Position numbers and translations under genes: made by a program. The notes under the pieces are model-generated. The model ran no database searches. It was not told where the DNA came from and saw only the letters and a program-made list of their open reading frames with translations. A DNA stretch of 64,000 nt, taken from assembly GCA_012317185.1 (NCBI GenBank), contig CP048838.1, positions 1,674,001 to 1,738,000 on the forward strand, given 5' to 3'. Every line of letters starts with the position of its first letter. Position 1 is the first letter of the stretch. The stretch is from [Clostridium] innocuum. Its GTDB lineage: Bacteria; Bacillota_I; Bacilli_A; Erysipelotrichales; Erysipelotrichaceae. Positions 1 to 8,460 of the stretch are shown piece after piece.

Positions 1-278
1 GTGAGAGCGGCCTCTTCCCAAGTCCAAGAGAAATCAGCTTTCAATGCAGCTGCCCCGACTGGGCGATTATGTGCAAGCATGTTGCGGCAGTATTGTATGG
101 AGTAGGAAATCGTCTGGATGAAAATCCGTTTCTGTTTTTTACACTGCGTGGAATTGATTTAGCTAAATTCATCGACGTTGCAATTGGGAATAAAGTGGAG
201 ATGATGCTGGAGCATGCCAATGAAAAAAGTGCACGTATTATGGATAATGCGGCAATTCACGATGTATTTGGATTATAA
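1..278 (+). CDS. SWIM zinc-finger protein, C-terminal end (partial)
   Basis: The reading frame is open from base 3 to the TAA at 276-278, so only the last 91 residues of a gene that starts left of the window are seen. The fragment contains the SWIM signature CSCPDWAIMCKH (CxC, then CxH), a zinc-binding motif found in proteins that bind DNA or partner proteins, often next to SNF2-type helicases. The residues after it (AAVLYGVGNRLDENPFLFF) match the usual extension of bacterial SWIM proteins. The gene ends 9 bases before the next start, so the two are probably co-transcribed. The cellular role cannot be told from this part. Confidence 0.8.
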   Translation, partial: ESGLFPSPREISFQCSCPDWAIMCKHVAAVLYGVGNRLDENPFLFFTLRGIDLAKFIDVAIGNKVEMMLEHANEKSARIMDNAAIHDVFGL

Positions 279-287
279 GGAGATGTT

Positions 288-1166
288 ATGGAAAAAAGAA
301 AAAGTGTGTCCATGGATGCGTTCATGGGGAAGTATGCGGGTGTATATTACATAAAGTTGCTGCTGAAGGAGCCGGTTGAAAGTCGTGCTCTTGCAATCAG
401 GGAGCGACTGCTAAAGAGGTTTAACGAGGTAGATGATGTTATAGAGCAGGAGGGTATGTATTCCTATGCACTCTGTAATCATAAAGTAACCTATAAGGAT
501 GATGTGAAGGTGCCATCGCAGCTGTTTATAACGCAGATGATTGCGTTTGATAAAAAGACGATACCGGAACTGGTTTTGCAACAATGCTGGAGCTGTGAAA
601 ATGTTGAGGAGCTGCTCGAAGACTGTCAATATGAAATCATGTTTTCCGATTTTATGGCAAGTGGGCTTCCTGTGCGGGAGCGTTGTGAAATACTTGCAGC
701 ATTTGCGGATATTATGATGGAGGTTTATCCGGAGGCAGTGGCGATGTACTGGCCGCATGCAGGAAAGATTGTACCAAGAGCTGACTGGTTAAACAGCAGC
801 TGGAGCAATCCTGCGCTGCATTTTCTTGATGGCGGTGTCAATGTGCGATTGTTCAATATTGCGGAGAGCTCGGAAAAGATTGTGGATACGACCGGTTTGA
901 CAGCGATAGGACTGTGTGATTTGCAGTGTCACTTTCATGATTTGGATATAGATTTTATTATTCGCTATATGTTTAATTTTACATCTTATCTTTATGCACA
1001 GGGAGAAGATATTATCAAAGACGGAGATACTATGGATGGTAGGAATGCACAGGAGCGATGGCGTTGTCAGCACGAGGATGCATTAGTTTCTCCAAGTCGG
1101 GTGGTTATTGATGTGAATCCCGGTGAATTTGGTGCTGGAAAGCGTGTTGAGCAAATGGAAGCATAA
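288..1166 (+). CDS. DUF4261 domain protein
   Basis: A 292-residue protein with no signal peptide or membrane segment, so probably cytoplasmic. It has the layout of the DUF4261 family: an N-terminal half with the LLLKEP region, a middle part with the family-typical YWPHAGK motif near residue 155, and a C-terminal part around GLxxLGL-like and FHDLD segments. The function of the family is not known to me. The start at 288 follows a good AAGGAG site, 9 bases after the SWIM gene stop, which suggests one operon. The last 30 or so residues look poorly conserved and polar. The family call rests on recognised motifs only. Confidence 0.7.
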   Translation: MEKRKSVSMDAFMGKYAGVYYIKLLLKEPVESRALAIRERLLKRFNEVDDVIEQEGMYSYALCNHKVTYKDDVKVPSQLFITQMIAFDKKTIPELVLQQCWSCENVEELLEDCQYEIMFSDFMASGLPVRERCEILAAFADIMMEVYPEAVAMYWPHAGKIVPRADWLNSSWSNPALHFLDGGVNVRLFNIAESSEKIVDTTGLTAIGLCDLQCHFHDLDIDFIIRYMFNFTSYLYAQGEDIIKDGDTMDGRNAQERWRCQHEDALVSPSRVVIDVNPGEFGAGKRVEQMEA

Positions 1167-1287
1167 ACAAGGCAGCAAAAGATTATAATGTGAGATTCAG
1201 CTGCTATGGTGATTGTTAGTAAGTCAAGTGCTATTCTAATCCTATAGATCTAATTTTATTATGGATGAATGCTGTTTTTGGCCTTCG

Positions 1288-1524
1288 GTCTAGCCTCTCC
1301 TGAGGCTAGTGGATCTAAATGCAACTATGATATGGTTAAGCAATCGTAACCCCAGTATAGCCTCTCCAAGGCTAGCGTATCTAAATTCTGGCAGCTCCTT
1401 TTTCAATTGTATCTGACAAATGTCTAGCCCCTCCTCGAGGATTATATGTCTAAATTTATGGATGTTAATTTGAAGATAAAAGGAATGATTGAGCTAGACT
1501 TCTCTTGATGCTATCAAACAAAAT
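1288..1524 (+). CRISPR. Relict CRISPR-like array, type I-C geometry
   Basis: Four degenerate repeats are seen at 1288-1320, 1355-1386, 1422-1455 and 1491-1524, separated by unrelated stretches of 34, 35 and 35 bases. The first repeat starts GTC, has a 7 bp stem (TAGCCTC/GAGGCTA) and ends GTGGATCTAAAT, close to the 3' end of type I-C repeats (GTGGATTGAAAT). Repeats 1 and 2 are about 85% alike; repeats 3 and 4 drift further. Repeat and spacer lengths match type I-C. No cas gene lies in the window. It could also be an unrelated tandem hairpin repeat in the DUF4261 3' region. Confidence 0.45.
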
Positions 1525-1538
1525 CGCCTATAAATAAG

Positions 1539-1567
1539 AAAAGACGAGTATATACCGCTCGTCTTTT
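1539..1567. terminator. Bidirectional intrinsic terminator
   Basis: AAAAGACGAG and CTCGTCTTTTT form a stem of about 10 bp around a 9-base loop, with a T-run on either strand. It sits between the left-hand plus-strand genes and the converging minus-strand ABC operon, and probably serves both. Confidence 0.75.
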
Positions 1568-1689
1568 TACAATTGTTAAAGGTTATTCCCAGGTTTAAAA
1601 AATAGCACAACATTGCTTCCGGTATTACATGATTCCTGATTACATAGAGATATGGAACATGCATACATAAGTAATCACACTATCCTCAG

Positions 1690-2445
1690 CTACAGATTTG
1701 TCTTTTTTTCCAGCTGCCGGCACGCCCATAAAAAGCTGAGGCTTCCCATAAGGATAAACAGCAGCAAAACAGCTGTCAGATTCCCTGTGTCTATTCTGCC
1801 ATATAGAATCAGAGAACGCAATGCCTGGATCATATGGGTAAACGGATTGAGATTGATTGCAGTATGTAAGAAACCGGTAATACCTGTCATGGGAAACAGT
1901 GCATTGCTGAGAAAAAACACCGGAAGTACAATCGCGTTCATAACAGTTTCGTATATCACCTCATTCGGAAGGAGCATGCTGATTCCATAAGACAGCCCTG
2001 CCATAAAAAATGAGGTCAGAAAAATCAGTGAAATAAAGATGAGATATCCAGAGAGTGGCAGGGAAAATCTGACAGAAAACAGAAGACTGAGAGCTATCAT
2101 AATTCCTACCTCCAGAAAGGTACACAATACGGCTTCAAAAAGCTGTGCAAGCACAATGGAGCTGCGTGTGAGCGGAGCAATCAGTATACGATCGAAGCTG
2201 CCATCCGATTTCATCAGATAATTCATAATTCCACTGCTGCTGCAGGTCGAGAAGCTGAGTAGGACAATCAGTCCCGGAAGCATGAACGCCGTATAATTTT
2301 CGATGCCGGAATGCTGCATCGTTGAAGAAGCGATTGCACTATAAAGTATCAGCCACAGAATCGGCTGTAAAGCTGTCATAACAATGGTGAATTTGTTGTG
2401 GAATCTCCATTTTATATTCCTGTATAAAAGGGTAAAAACACTCAT
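1690..2445 (-). CDS. ABC-2 type transporter permease
   Basis: A 251-residue integral membrane protein with about six hydrophobic segments, typical of ABC-2 (DrrB/NodJ-like) permeases that export drugs, lipids or polysaccharides. The signature stretch near the last third (NAIVLPVFFLSNALFPMTG, then NPFTHMIQALR) is characteristic. An ATG six bases upstream (2451) is possible, but the AAAGGAAGG site is only 2 bases from it and about 8 from the ATG at 2445, which I prefer; that start overlaps the ATPase stop as ATGA. It forms the membrane half of an exporter with the ATPase encoded just upstream. The substrate is unknown. Confidence 0.85.
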   Translation of the reverse strand: MSVFTLLYRNIKWRFHNKFTIVMTALQPILWLILYSAIASSTMQHSGIENYTAFMLPGLIVLLSFSTCSSSGIMNYLMKSDGSFDRILIAPLTRSSIVLAQLFEAVLCTFLEVGIMIALSLLFSVRFSLPLSGYLIFISLIFLTSFFMAGLSYGISMLLPNEVIYETVMNAIVLPVFFLSNALFPMTGITGFLHTAINLNPFTHMIQALRSLILYGRIDTGNLTAVLLLFILMGSLSFLWACRQLEKKTNL

Positions 2446-3389
2446 ACACATTCCTTCCTTTCACTCTGTGTCAGTCTCAGATATACATCCTCCAATGTCG
2501 GCTGAGCGATTTCTATTCCCTGAAATGCCGCATGCCTTTTCAATAATACTGCCGTTGCTGCTTCTATATCGCTTTGCGGGGTCTGCGTATAAATCAGAAG
2601 CTTTTCAGCACGTAGAAGGATTTCCTTTGACATCTGCTCCTTTAGGATGCCACAGCCTTTTCTTGCCTCTGCTTCAGAGGAAAAGGTGATTTCTATCGAA
2701 TTCTGCCGCAGTAAAGAGCGCAGCTGTGCGGGGGATCCCTGTGTTACTTCCTTGCCATCCTTCATAATGCAGACGGTATTGCTGAGCTGATCAGCTTCCT
2801 CCAGGTAATGTGTCGTAAGAAAAATCGTGACACCAAAATCATCTCTGATTTTTCTCATCATTCCCCACATCGCAATACGGGACTGTACATCCATTCCCAC
2901 CGTAGGCTCATCCAGAAACAGAATTTTCGGATTCGTCATCATATTCAGGGCAATATCCAGACGCCGTTTCACACCACCGGAATAAGAGGATACCGGATAG
3001 CGCCGATACGGCTCCAGACCGAAATCAACAATGAGCGTTTCCATCCGTTTTTCGGCATCCCTTTTGGGGATTCTGTACAAACGGCTATGAAGCAGCATAT
3101 TTTCTTCCAGAGATAAATACGTATCAATGGAGGTTTGCTGGGCAACGCAGGCAATTTGCGAGCGCAGAGAGGCTGCATCCCTACACAAATCCTTCCCCAG
3201 CATTGTTATTCTACCGGATGTCGGCTGCAAATAGGTTGTCAGTATTCTGAGCAGTGTGGATTTACCGGCACCGTTTTGTCCAAGCAAAGAGAAAATCTCT
3301 CCCCGTTCAACGCAAAGAGATATACCATTCAGTGCCTGTACGCCGTTTTTATACTGCTTGACTACCTGCTTTACCTGTATGGCGCTCAT
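2442..3389 (-). CDS. ABC transporter ATP-binding protein (DrrA/CcmA-like)
   Basis: A 315-residue ATPase. Walker A GQNGAGKST is at residues 37-45, the Q-loop at about 84, signature YSGGV at 136-140, and Walker B ILFLDEPT at 156-163, followed by the switch histidine in TTH. The C-terminal ~90 residues form the extra domain common in drug-exporter ATPases of the DrrA type. It overlaps the GyrI-like gene upstream by four bases (ATGA) and the permease downstream, so translation is probably coupled. It would power the adjacent ABC-2 permease. Its position behind a multidrug-binding type regulator suggests export of a toxic small molecule, which is inference. Confidence 0.9.
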   Translation of the reverse strand: MSAIQVKQVVKQYKNGVQALNGISLCVERGEIFSLLGQNGAGKSTLLRILTTYLQPTSGRITMLGKDLCRDAASLRSQIACVAQQTSIDTYLSLEENMLLHSRLYRIPKRDAEKRMETLIVDFGLEPYRRYPVSSYSGGVKRRLDIALNMMTNPKILFLDEPTVGMDVQSRIAMWGMMRKIRDDFGVTIFLTTHYLEEADQLSNTVCIMKDGKEVTQGSPAQLRSLLRQNSIEITFSSEAEARKGCGILKEQMSKEILLRAEKLLIYTQTPQSDIEAATAVLLKRHAAFQGIEIAQPTLEDVYLRLTQSERKECV

Positions 3390-3844
3390 GCTTCCTCCAG
3401 AATCGGAAATTGTATTTCCGTGATATATTTTTTCGGATTTCCCTTGAACAGCATTCCCGGCCCCTTGATGAAAACCTCCCGAAAGGGTGCAGAAATCTTT
3501 AGGCTGTGTTTGACCGCATACTGATCAATTGCGGCATAGGCAAGCGGCAGTGTCGCATAGGAGCCGATATGGGTAACACATACCGCTTTGATGCGGGGCA
3601 TTCGCTTTACTTCAATATCCTGAGTGCATGGCACTTCATCCGTTGGAACACAGAGCTCCAGTGCTCCCTGCTTTGTTTCCGGATTCATAGACAGATAGTT
3701 GAAAAACGGTGCCCCGTTTGTTTTCCCGTGTATTGATTGAAACACCTTAGGAAATACCCGGTTTGCTTTTGTAACATCTCCTTCATAACTCATGTATGCC
3801 ACACAAAGCGGCTCAATCTCTCGTATTTCGATTTTATATTCCAT
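3386..3844 (-). CDS. GyrI-like small-molecule binding domain protein
   Basis: A 152-residue cytoplasmic protein with the GyrI-like fold pattern: N-terminal IEIREIEPLCVAYMSYEGD, a central acidic region and the late GSYATLPLAYAAI segment typical of the family. GyrI-like domains bind hydrophobic drug-like molecules or act as inhibitors or hydrolases. I chose the ATG at 3844 because GAGGAG lies just before it and the frame upstream belongs to the AraC gene, with which it overlaps by 11 bases. It sits between an AraC-type regulator that itself carries a GyrI-like C-terminus and an ABC exporter, so a role in sensing or sequestering the exported compound is likely. Confidence 0.75.
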   Translation of the reverse strand: MEYKIEIREIEPLCVAYMSYEGDVTKANRVFPKVFQSIHGKTNGAPFFNYLSMNPETKQGALELCVPTDEVPCTQDIEVKRMPRIKAVCVTHIGSYATLPLAYAAIDQYAVKHSLKISAPFREVFIKGPGMLFKGNPKKYITEIQFPILEEA

Positions 3845-4712
3845 GTTTCTTCTCCTCTTCTTTCTGAATGGCAATCCATACATCGCATTGGTTGTCGTAT
3901 GGTGCCTGCGTCTGCACAGGATATGCTTCAATATCGGGAAGCCGTGCATATTCATAACCGGAAAACAGCAGCCATTCGGTATAAAACCGGCGGAAAATAT
4001 CCTGTACATTTTCCTTGAAATTCCCCTTGTTTTCAAACACAGCCCAGGTCGCGGCAGGAATGCGCAGCTCATGAAACCGGGATGGAATCTTTTTGCTTGT
4101 GGCAACTGCTATATAGTAGAAAATGTGATCGGGATCCTCATATACGCTGATGCCGAAGATTGCATTCGTACCGGCATCAGATAGCTGACAGAGCTCTGTG
4201 TATTGCGGACTTTGCATTGTTTCCTTCCAGAAATGGGGGACAATTTTATGATTCTCCTCCATCTCCTCGCATAGGCGTATCCGGATGCCGGCAAAGCGCA
4301 GCTCCTTTTTTTCTGCTATATGATAGGCCATAGGACTTCCTCCTGTGATATTGACAGAAAACTGTATCGGCGGATATGCATGCAGTGTTTTGCCGATATT
4401 CTTTGCGGCTGTCGGAGGGATACCGTGAACCTTTTGAAAGGCTCTGTTAAATGCGGTTGGTGAGGTATAGCCATACTTGAGGGCAACATCCAGCACCTTG
4501 GCATCACAGCGCTGCAAATCGAAGGCAGCCTGCGACATTCTTCGTCTTCGGATATAATCTGACAGCGATATGCCGGCGACATAGGAAAACATTCTTTGAA
4601 AATAATAGGGGGAGCAGCATGCGATACGGGCTGCCTCCTCGTACGATATCTCTGCATCAAGATTTTGCTCTATGTATGCGATGGCATCACTAAGCTTTCT
4701 TAACCATTCCAT
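3834..4712 (-). CDS. AraC-family regulator with GyrI-like effector domain
   Basis: A 292-residue regulator of the Rob/SoxS-fusion type. Residues 1-105 hold two helix-turn-helix motifs (AARIACCSPYYFQRMF and VALKYGYTSPTAFNRAFQKVHG) of the AraC DNA-binding domain. Residues about 130-290 form a GyrI-like ligand domain ending in a WIAI strand. Start chosen at 4712 because GGGAGG precedes it by 8 bases. It is first in a four-gene overlapping operon with the GyrI-like protein and the ABC exporter, so it most likely senses the exported compound and controls this operon. The ligand is unknown. Confidence 0.85.
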   Translation of the reverse strand: MEWLRKLSDAIAYIEQNLDAEISYEEAARIACCSPYYFQRMFSYVAGISLSDYIRRRRMSQAAFDLQRCDAKVLDVALKYGYTSPTAFNRAFQKVHGIPPTAAKNIGKTLHAYPPIQFSVNITGGSPMAYHIAEKKELRFAGIRIRLCEEMEENHKIVPHFWKETMQSPQYTELCQLSDAGTNAIFGISVYEDPDHIFYYIAVATSKKIPSRFHELRIPAATWAVFENKGNFKENVQDIFRRFYTEWLLFSGYEYARLPDIEAYPVQTQAPYDNQCDVWIAIQKEEEKKHGI

Positions 4713-4882
4713 TTCTTTTCCTCCCTTGCATATAGGATATGCCAATACGTTTTTTTAATCCTCGCTTTTCCTGCGCTCTTTTGTAAACTATACGCTATAT
4801 AAAAATTGTGTGCAAGTATCCCTAATTTTCATACCAGGAATACCGTAAGTGCATGGAAAGGCATATATGCAGGCTCTTTTGT

Positions 4883-4912
4883 TTGCAATCTCTCTTTGAG
4901 ATGGCGTATAAT
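4883..4912 (+). promoter_or_regulatory. Promoter for tldD
   Basis: TTGCAA and TATAAT are separated by 18 bases, ending 24 bases before the tldD start codon at 4937. It is the only good sigma-A-like pair on the plus strand between the divergent AraC and tldD genes. Confidence 0.6.
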
Positions 4913-4936
4913 GATGAACAGATGAGAGGTGACGTT

Positions 4937-6334
4937 ATGTTAGAGAAAAACATATTGGAAGATGTACTGGAAATTGCCTGCAGTACGACGGGTGATTTTG
5001 CGGAGATTTTTGAAGAAGTCAATTACAGTACCAGAATATCCATGCTGAATGACGAGGTTGAAAGCACCAACAGCGGTATTCGCTGCGGGCTGGGTCTGCG
5101 GATTTATCATGGACTGGAATCCGTGTACGGCTATACCAATGATACAGATGAAAAAAATCTGAAGGAATTTGCGAAAAAGCTGGCGGACAGTCTGGGGGAA
5201 CAGGGAAAGCATATTCCTGTGCAATTAAAGGAAATAACGTATGAAAATGCTCATATCATACGGCGCATACCGCGCGAAACTGCGCTAAAGGATAAAGTGG
5301 CGCTTATGAGGCGTGCTAGCGAAGCTGCACAGTCCTATGATTCGCATATAACGAAGGCGATTGTGAATTATCAGGATGATGAGCAGCATGTCGCAATATC
5401 CAATTCGGAAGGAAAATATATTCGTGATGTCCGGATTCGGACTAGAATGGCGGTATCTGCCGTTGCACAGGATGGAGCATTGCGGGAAACCGGAAGCTGT
5501 TCTCCCGGAGGCAGTGAAGGAATGGAGTTTTATGATACATACAAACCGGAGGATATCGGAAAAGAGGCGGCGCGCATTGCGATGACGATGCTGTATGCAC
5601 AGCCGTGTCCCAGCGGTGTTATGCCGGTTATTATCGACAACGGCTTTGGCGGTGTCATCTTCCATGAGGCCTGCGGACACTCTCTGGAGGCACGCGGGGT
5701 TGCGAAAAATCAATCCAATTTTGCAGGAAAGCTGGGACAGAGAATTGCGAGTGAATGTGTAACGGCTGTGGATGACGGTACGATTCCCAATGCCTGGGGA
5801 AGTGCAAATATCGATGATGAGGGAAATTTCACACGACGCACGGTACTGATTGAAAAGGGAATATTGAAGAGTTATCTGGTGGATACATTGAATGGACGCC
5901 GATTGAACATGCCTTCCACGGCATCCAGCAGACGGCAGTCCTATAAATATGAAACAACGTCCCGAATGACCAATACCTTCCTGTTGAACGGTACGGATCA
6001 GCTGGAGGATATGATAAAGGAAACCTCGTATGGACTATATGCAAAGACAATGGCTGGTGGCAGTGTGCAGGCAACCGGTGATTTCAATTTCGCTGTCAGA
6101 GAAGCATATTTGATCGAGGACGGAAAGATAACAACACCTGTCAAGGGCGCAACACTGATTGGAAACGGCTCGGATACATTGCTGAAAATTGACCGAGTCG
6201 CAGGTAATCTTGCGCGTGCACAGGGAATGTGCGGATCCAGCAGCGGAAGCATACCTACAGATGTCGGTCAGCCGGCAATACGAGTTAGTGAAATGACGGT
6301 TGGTGGCAGTAAGGGAGGCAAGGAACATGCATAA
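4937..6334 (+). CDS. tldD: TldD metalloprotease subunit
   Basis: A 465-residue protein of the TldD/PmbA family. The zinc-binding motif HEACGH (HExxxH form typical of TldD) is at about residue 242, inside the family block GGVIFHEACGHSLEARGVAK. TldD and TldE form a heterodimer that degrades unfolded peptides and trims modified peptides such as microcins. I chose the ATG at 4937 behind GAGAGGTG; longer forms add residues unlike the family. It overlaps tldE by 8 bases, so the two subunits are made together. No peptide precursor gene is seen next to it, so the likely job is general peptide turnover. Confidence 0.92.
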   Translation: MLEKNILEDVLEIACSTTGDFAEIFEEVNYSTRISMLNDEVESTNSGIRCGLGLRIYHGLESVYGYTNDTDEKNLKEFAKKLADSLGEQGKHIPVQLKEITYENAHIIRRIPRETALKDKVALMRRASEAAQSYDSHITKAIVNYQDDEQHVAISNSEGKYIRDVRIRTRMAVSAVAQDGALRETGSCSPGGSEGMEFYDTYKPEDIGKEAARIAMTMLYAQPCPSGVMPVIIDNGFGGVIFHEACGHSLEARGVAKNQSNFAGKLGQRIASECVTAVDDGTIPNAWGSANIDDEGNFTRRTVLIEKGILKSYLVDTLNGRRLNMPSTASSRRQSYKYETTSRMTNTFLLNGTDQLEDMIKETSYGLYAKTMAGGSVQATGDFNFAVREAYLIEDGKITTPVKGATLIGNGSDTLLKIDRVAGNLARAQGMCGSSSGSIPTDVGQPAIRVSEMTVGGSKGGKEHA

Positions 6335-7658
6335 GCAACGTTGGCTTGACGCGGCAAAGGCTGCGGGTATCGAACAGTTGGAAATCTATGAACAGAAAAG
6401 CAGATCCACATCCATACGGCTGTTTGAAGGAAGTGTGGACGGCTACACCATCAGTGAGTGTAACGGATTTGCGATTCGTGGTATATATAAAGGAAATATG
6501 GGTATCTGTTTTCTGGAACAGGATGATGATGCCTTACTGGAGGACACGCTCTGCAGGATAAAGGAAAATGCGGAGGTGATTACAAGCAGGGATGAAGTGG
6601 AAATTTATGCGGGTGATTCTGCGTATCCCCAGCTGCAGCTGCGCAGCTGTACATGGAATACACATCCGGATGCAGAAAAGATCGAAATGCTGAAGACGGT
6701 GGAGCAGTATATAAAGGAATCGGATGCCAGAATCGCTCAGGTTATGAATACCAGCTATGGCGAAGTCGATGTGGAAATTGCCATTGATAATACATTAGGT
6801 GTTCATCTGCATGATGCACAGCATGCGGCGTATATCAGTACAGCAGTTATGGCGAAGGATCAAGAGGATACAAAGATTGCAGGTGACTGGCAGTATCTGT
6901 ATGATGATGTTTGCTTCGACGCGAAAAAATTTGCAGCAGGTGTGAGCCGTAAGGTGCTGGATAAGCTGTCTGCTGAAAGTGTGCAGAGTGCACAGTATCC
7001 GGTTCTGATTGAAAATGAGGCAATGGCAGATTTGCTGGCGGCCTTTAGCGGTATGTTTGACGGAGAAAATGCTTACAAAGGTATTTCATTATTGAATGAC
7101 AGTATTGAGAAACAGATTTTCAGTGATAAAATTACAATTGTGGATGATCCGTTGTTGAAGAACGGCTATAACTCGAGAAGCTTTGATGATGAGGGGGTTG
7201 CCTGCAGGAATAAGATACTGGTTGATAAAGGCGTTTTAAAGACCTATCTGCACAATCTGAAATCCGCAAAGCTTATGAATTGTGAAACGACGGGCAATGG
7301 ATTTAAGGCGGGATATGCATCCAATGTCGGTATAGCTCCAAGCAATCTGTTTATTGAAAATGGAAGTACATCTATGGATGAAATGATTGCATCGATGGAG
7401 GAAGGAATCATTGTTACGGAAATAACAGGTCTGCATGCCGGACTGAATGCCATGACAGGTGAATTTTCACTGCAATCTCAGGGCTGGTATGTGAAGGACG
7501 GAAAAAAGGTCAAGCCGGTCAATCTGATCACGATCGCTGGTAATTTTCTGGAGGCAATGAAGCAGGTGGAGATGCTGGGGAATGATGGAAAGCTGAATGC
7601 TGGATCTATTGGTTCACCGAGTATTTTGTTTACATCGCTTTCTGTCAGTGGTTTATAA
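6327..7658 (+). CDS. tldE: TldE/PmbA protease partner subunit
   Basis: A 443-residue PmbA/TldE-like protein, homologous to TldD along its length but without the HExxxH zinc motif, as expected for the partner subunit. Family blocks seen are FNSRSFDDEG-like (YNSRSFDDEGVACRN), GNGFKAGYASNVGIAPSNLFIENG and the C-terminal LNAGSIGSPSILFTSLSVSG. The start at 6327 follows AGGCAAGGA and lies inside the end of tldD, so translation is probably coupled. The next gene on this strand is over 800 bases away, making tldD-tldE a two-gene operon. Confidence 0.92.
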   Translation: MHKQRWLDAAKAAGIEQLEIYEQKSRSTSIRLFEGSVDGYTISECNGFAIRGIYKGNMGICFLEQDDDALLEDTLCRIKENAEVITSRDEVEIYAGDSAYPQLQLRSCTWNTHPDAEKIEMLKTVEQYIKESDARIAQVMNTSYGEVDVEIAIDNTLGVHLHDAQHAAYISTAVMAKDQEDTKIAGDWQYLYDDVCFDAKKFAAGVSRKVLDKLSAESVQSAQYPVLIENEAMADLLAAFSGMFDGENAYKGISLLNDSIEKQIFSDKITIVDDPLLKNGYNSRSFDDEGVACRNKILVDKGVLKTYLHNLKSAKLMNCETTGNGFKAGYASNVGIAPSNLFIENGSTSMDEMIASMEEGIIVTEITGLHAGLNAMTGEFSLQSQGWYVKDGKKVKPVNLITIAGNFLEAMKQVEMLGNDGKLNAGSIGSPSILFTSLSVSGL

Positions 7659-7727
7659 TGTGATACAGGCATTGTATGGCTGGTGTAACAGCTGCGTAAA
7701 AGTCTGCGTAAAAGCATGAATTTTACA

Positions 7728-7756
7728 TTGAAAATGGCATGAAAATATTCTATAAT
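7728..7756 (+). promoter_or_regulatory. Promoter of candidate antisense RNA
   Basis: TTGAAA (7728-7733) and TATAAT (7751-7756) are 17 bases apart, an almost ideal sigma-A promoter. No plausible plus-strand coding region follows, so it probably drives a non-coding RNA starting near 7763. Confidence 0.65.
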
Positions 7757-7762
7757 ATAGGT

Positions 7763-7830
7763 GCCAAATCCAAAGACCGAAAGGTCAAAAGAAAGGGACA
7801 GAGTATCTTCCACATAACTCTGTCCCTTTT
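7763..7830 (+). ncRNA. Candidate antisense RNA converging on small toxin gene
   Basis: From the strong promoter just upstream a transcript would run through a perfect 13 bp stem (AAAGGGACAGAGT at 7792-7804 with its complement at 7817-7829) followed by four T. On the minus strand the same stem is also followed by a T-rich run, so it may end the convergent toxin message. The layout, a short RNA converging on the 3' end of a hydrophobic peptide gene, matches type I systems such as TxpA/RatA. The RNA could also read further to the right and cover the peptide gene. A simpler view is that the hairpin is the tldE terminator. Confidence 0.4.
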
Positions 7831-7935
7831 GACGCAGTAAGAGGCACCAAATCCAGGAGTAATGAAAACGGCGAGTTCACCTCCTTTCCGTAGCAGTATC
7901 ATCCCAGTTAACAGAACACTGAGATTATCTGCTTA

Positions 7936-8046
7936 CTAATGCCGCCGTTTGTATTTCAGGACGATGTACAGGATGATTCCAAGCTCCCGCAGCACTTTCG
8001 GTGTGATACCAATCAGTGCGATGAGAAACCAGAATATGTAATCCAT
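7936..8046 (-). CDS. Candidate type I toxin, 36-residue hydrophobic peptide
   Basis: A 36-residue peptide starting MDYIFWFLIALIGI, with two hydrophobic stretches and the basic end KYKRRH, the general look of small membrane toxins. A strong GAAAGGAGG lies 4 bases before the ATG at 8046. A second, out-of-frame ORF begins at 8092 behind TAGGAGG and runs through this gene to 7925; it could be a coupling leader like mok for hok, or chance. The gene converges with a promoter-driven plus-strand RNA. I do not recognise the peptide family. The alternative is a chance ORF in an intergenic region. Confidence 0.45.
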   Translation of the reverse strand: MDYIFWFLIALIGITPKVLRELGIILYIVLKYKRRH

Positions 8047-8190
8047 CCTTCCTCCTTTCACCTGGTGCATTTCTAAGGTATAGTGTATGCATACCGATGA
8101 ACCTCCTACATATATACATACGAATGCAATATACAAAACTCCTAAAGGAAATAAATTTTTTTGTAAAATTTGATAAACTGTATCTCATAG

Positions 8191-8342
8191 AAAGAAGTGT
8201 CTTATGTTTCTTTCTAGTTTTGTGTGTTTGCGAAAAGACAGATTCAAATTCTATTGATAAGTACAATCGTGTTGCATTCTTCAGATTTTGAATTTAACCA
8301 CAATTGGGTAAGCCCCTATACACGCTATTCATTTTCTTCTCT
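8191..8342 (+). repeat. Dispersed palindromic repeat, copy A
   Basis: This stretch aligns along most of its length with 34665-34808 and with the reverse complement of 36621-36780. The best conserved core is TCTATTGATAAGTACAATCG followed by TGTTGCATTCT at 8249-8280. The outer parts are more diverged here than in the other copies. No coding region is convincing within it. Confidence 0.7.
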
Positions 8343-8414
8343 CTGCCTTCCATGTGGATTTCATACCGATAATATCGTAAGTTTCTGAAAACTTTATTAA
8401 GAAATGGAAACTCC

Positions 8415-8444
8415 TTGGTCCCTGCAAGGATTCTATGGTAAAAT
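8415..8444 (+). promoter_or_regulatory. Candidate promoter for the rlmN operon
   Basis: TTGGTC and TAAAAT are 18 bases apart, ending 16 bases before the rlmN start at 8461. It would drive rlmN and the overlapping genes that follow. Confidence 0.45.
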
Positions 8445-8460
8445 AGGATACGGTGATAAA

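Noticed and set aside
8097..8291. Plus-strand 64-codon ORF
   Set aside because: No ribosome site, and it overlaps the dispersed repeat.
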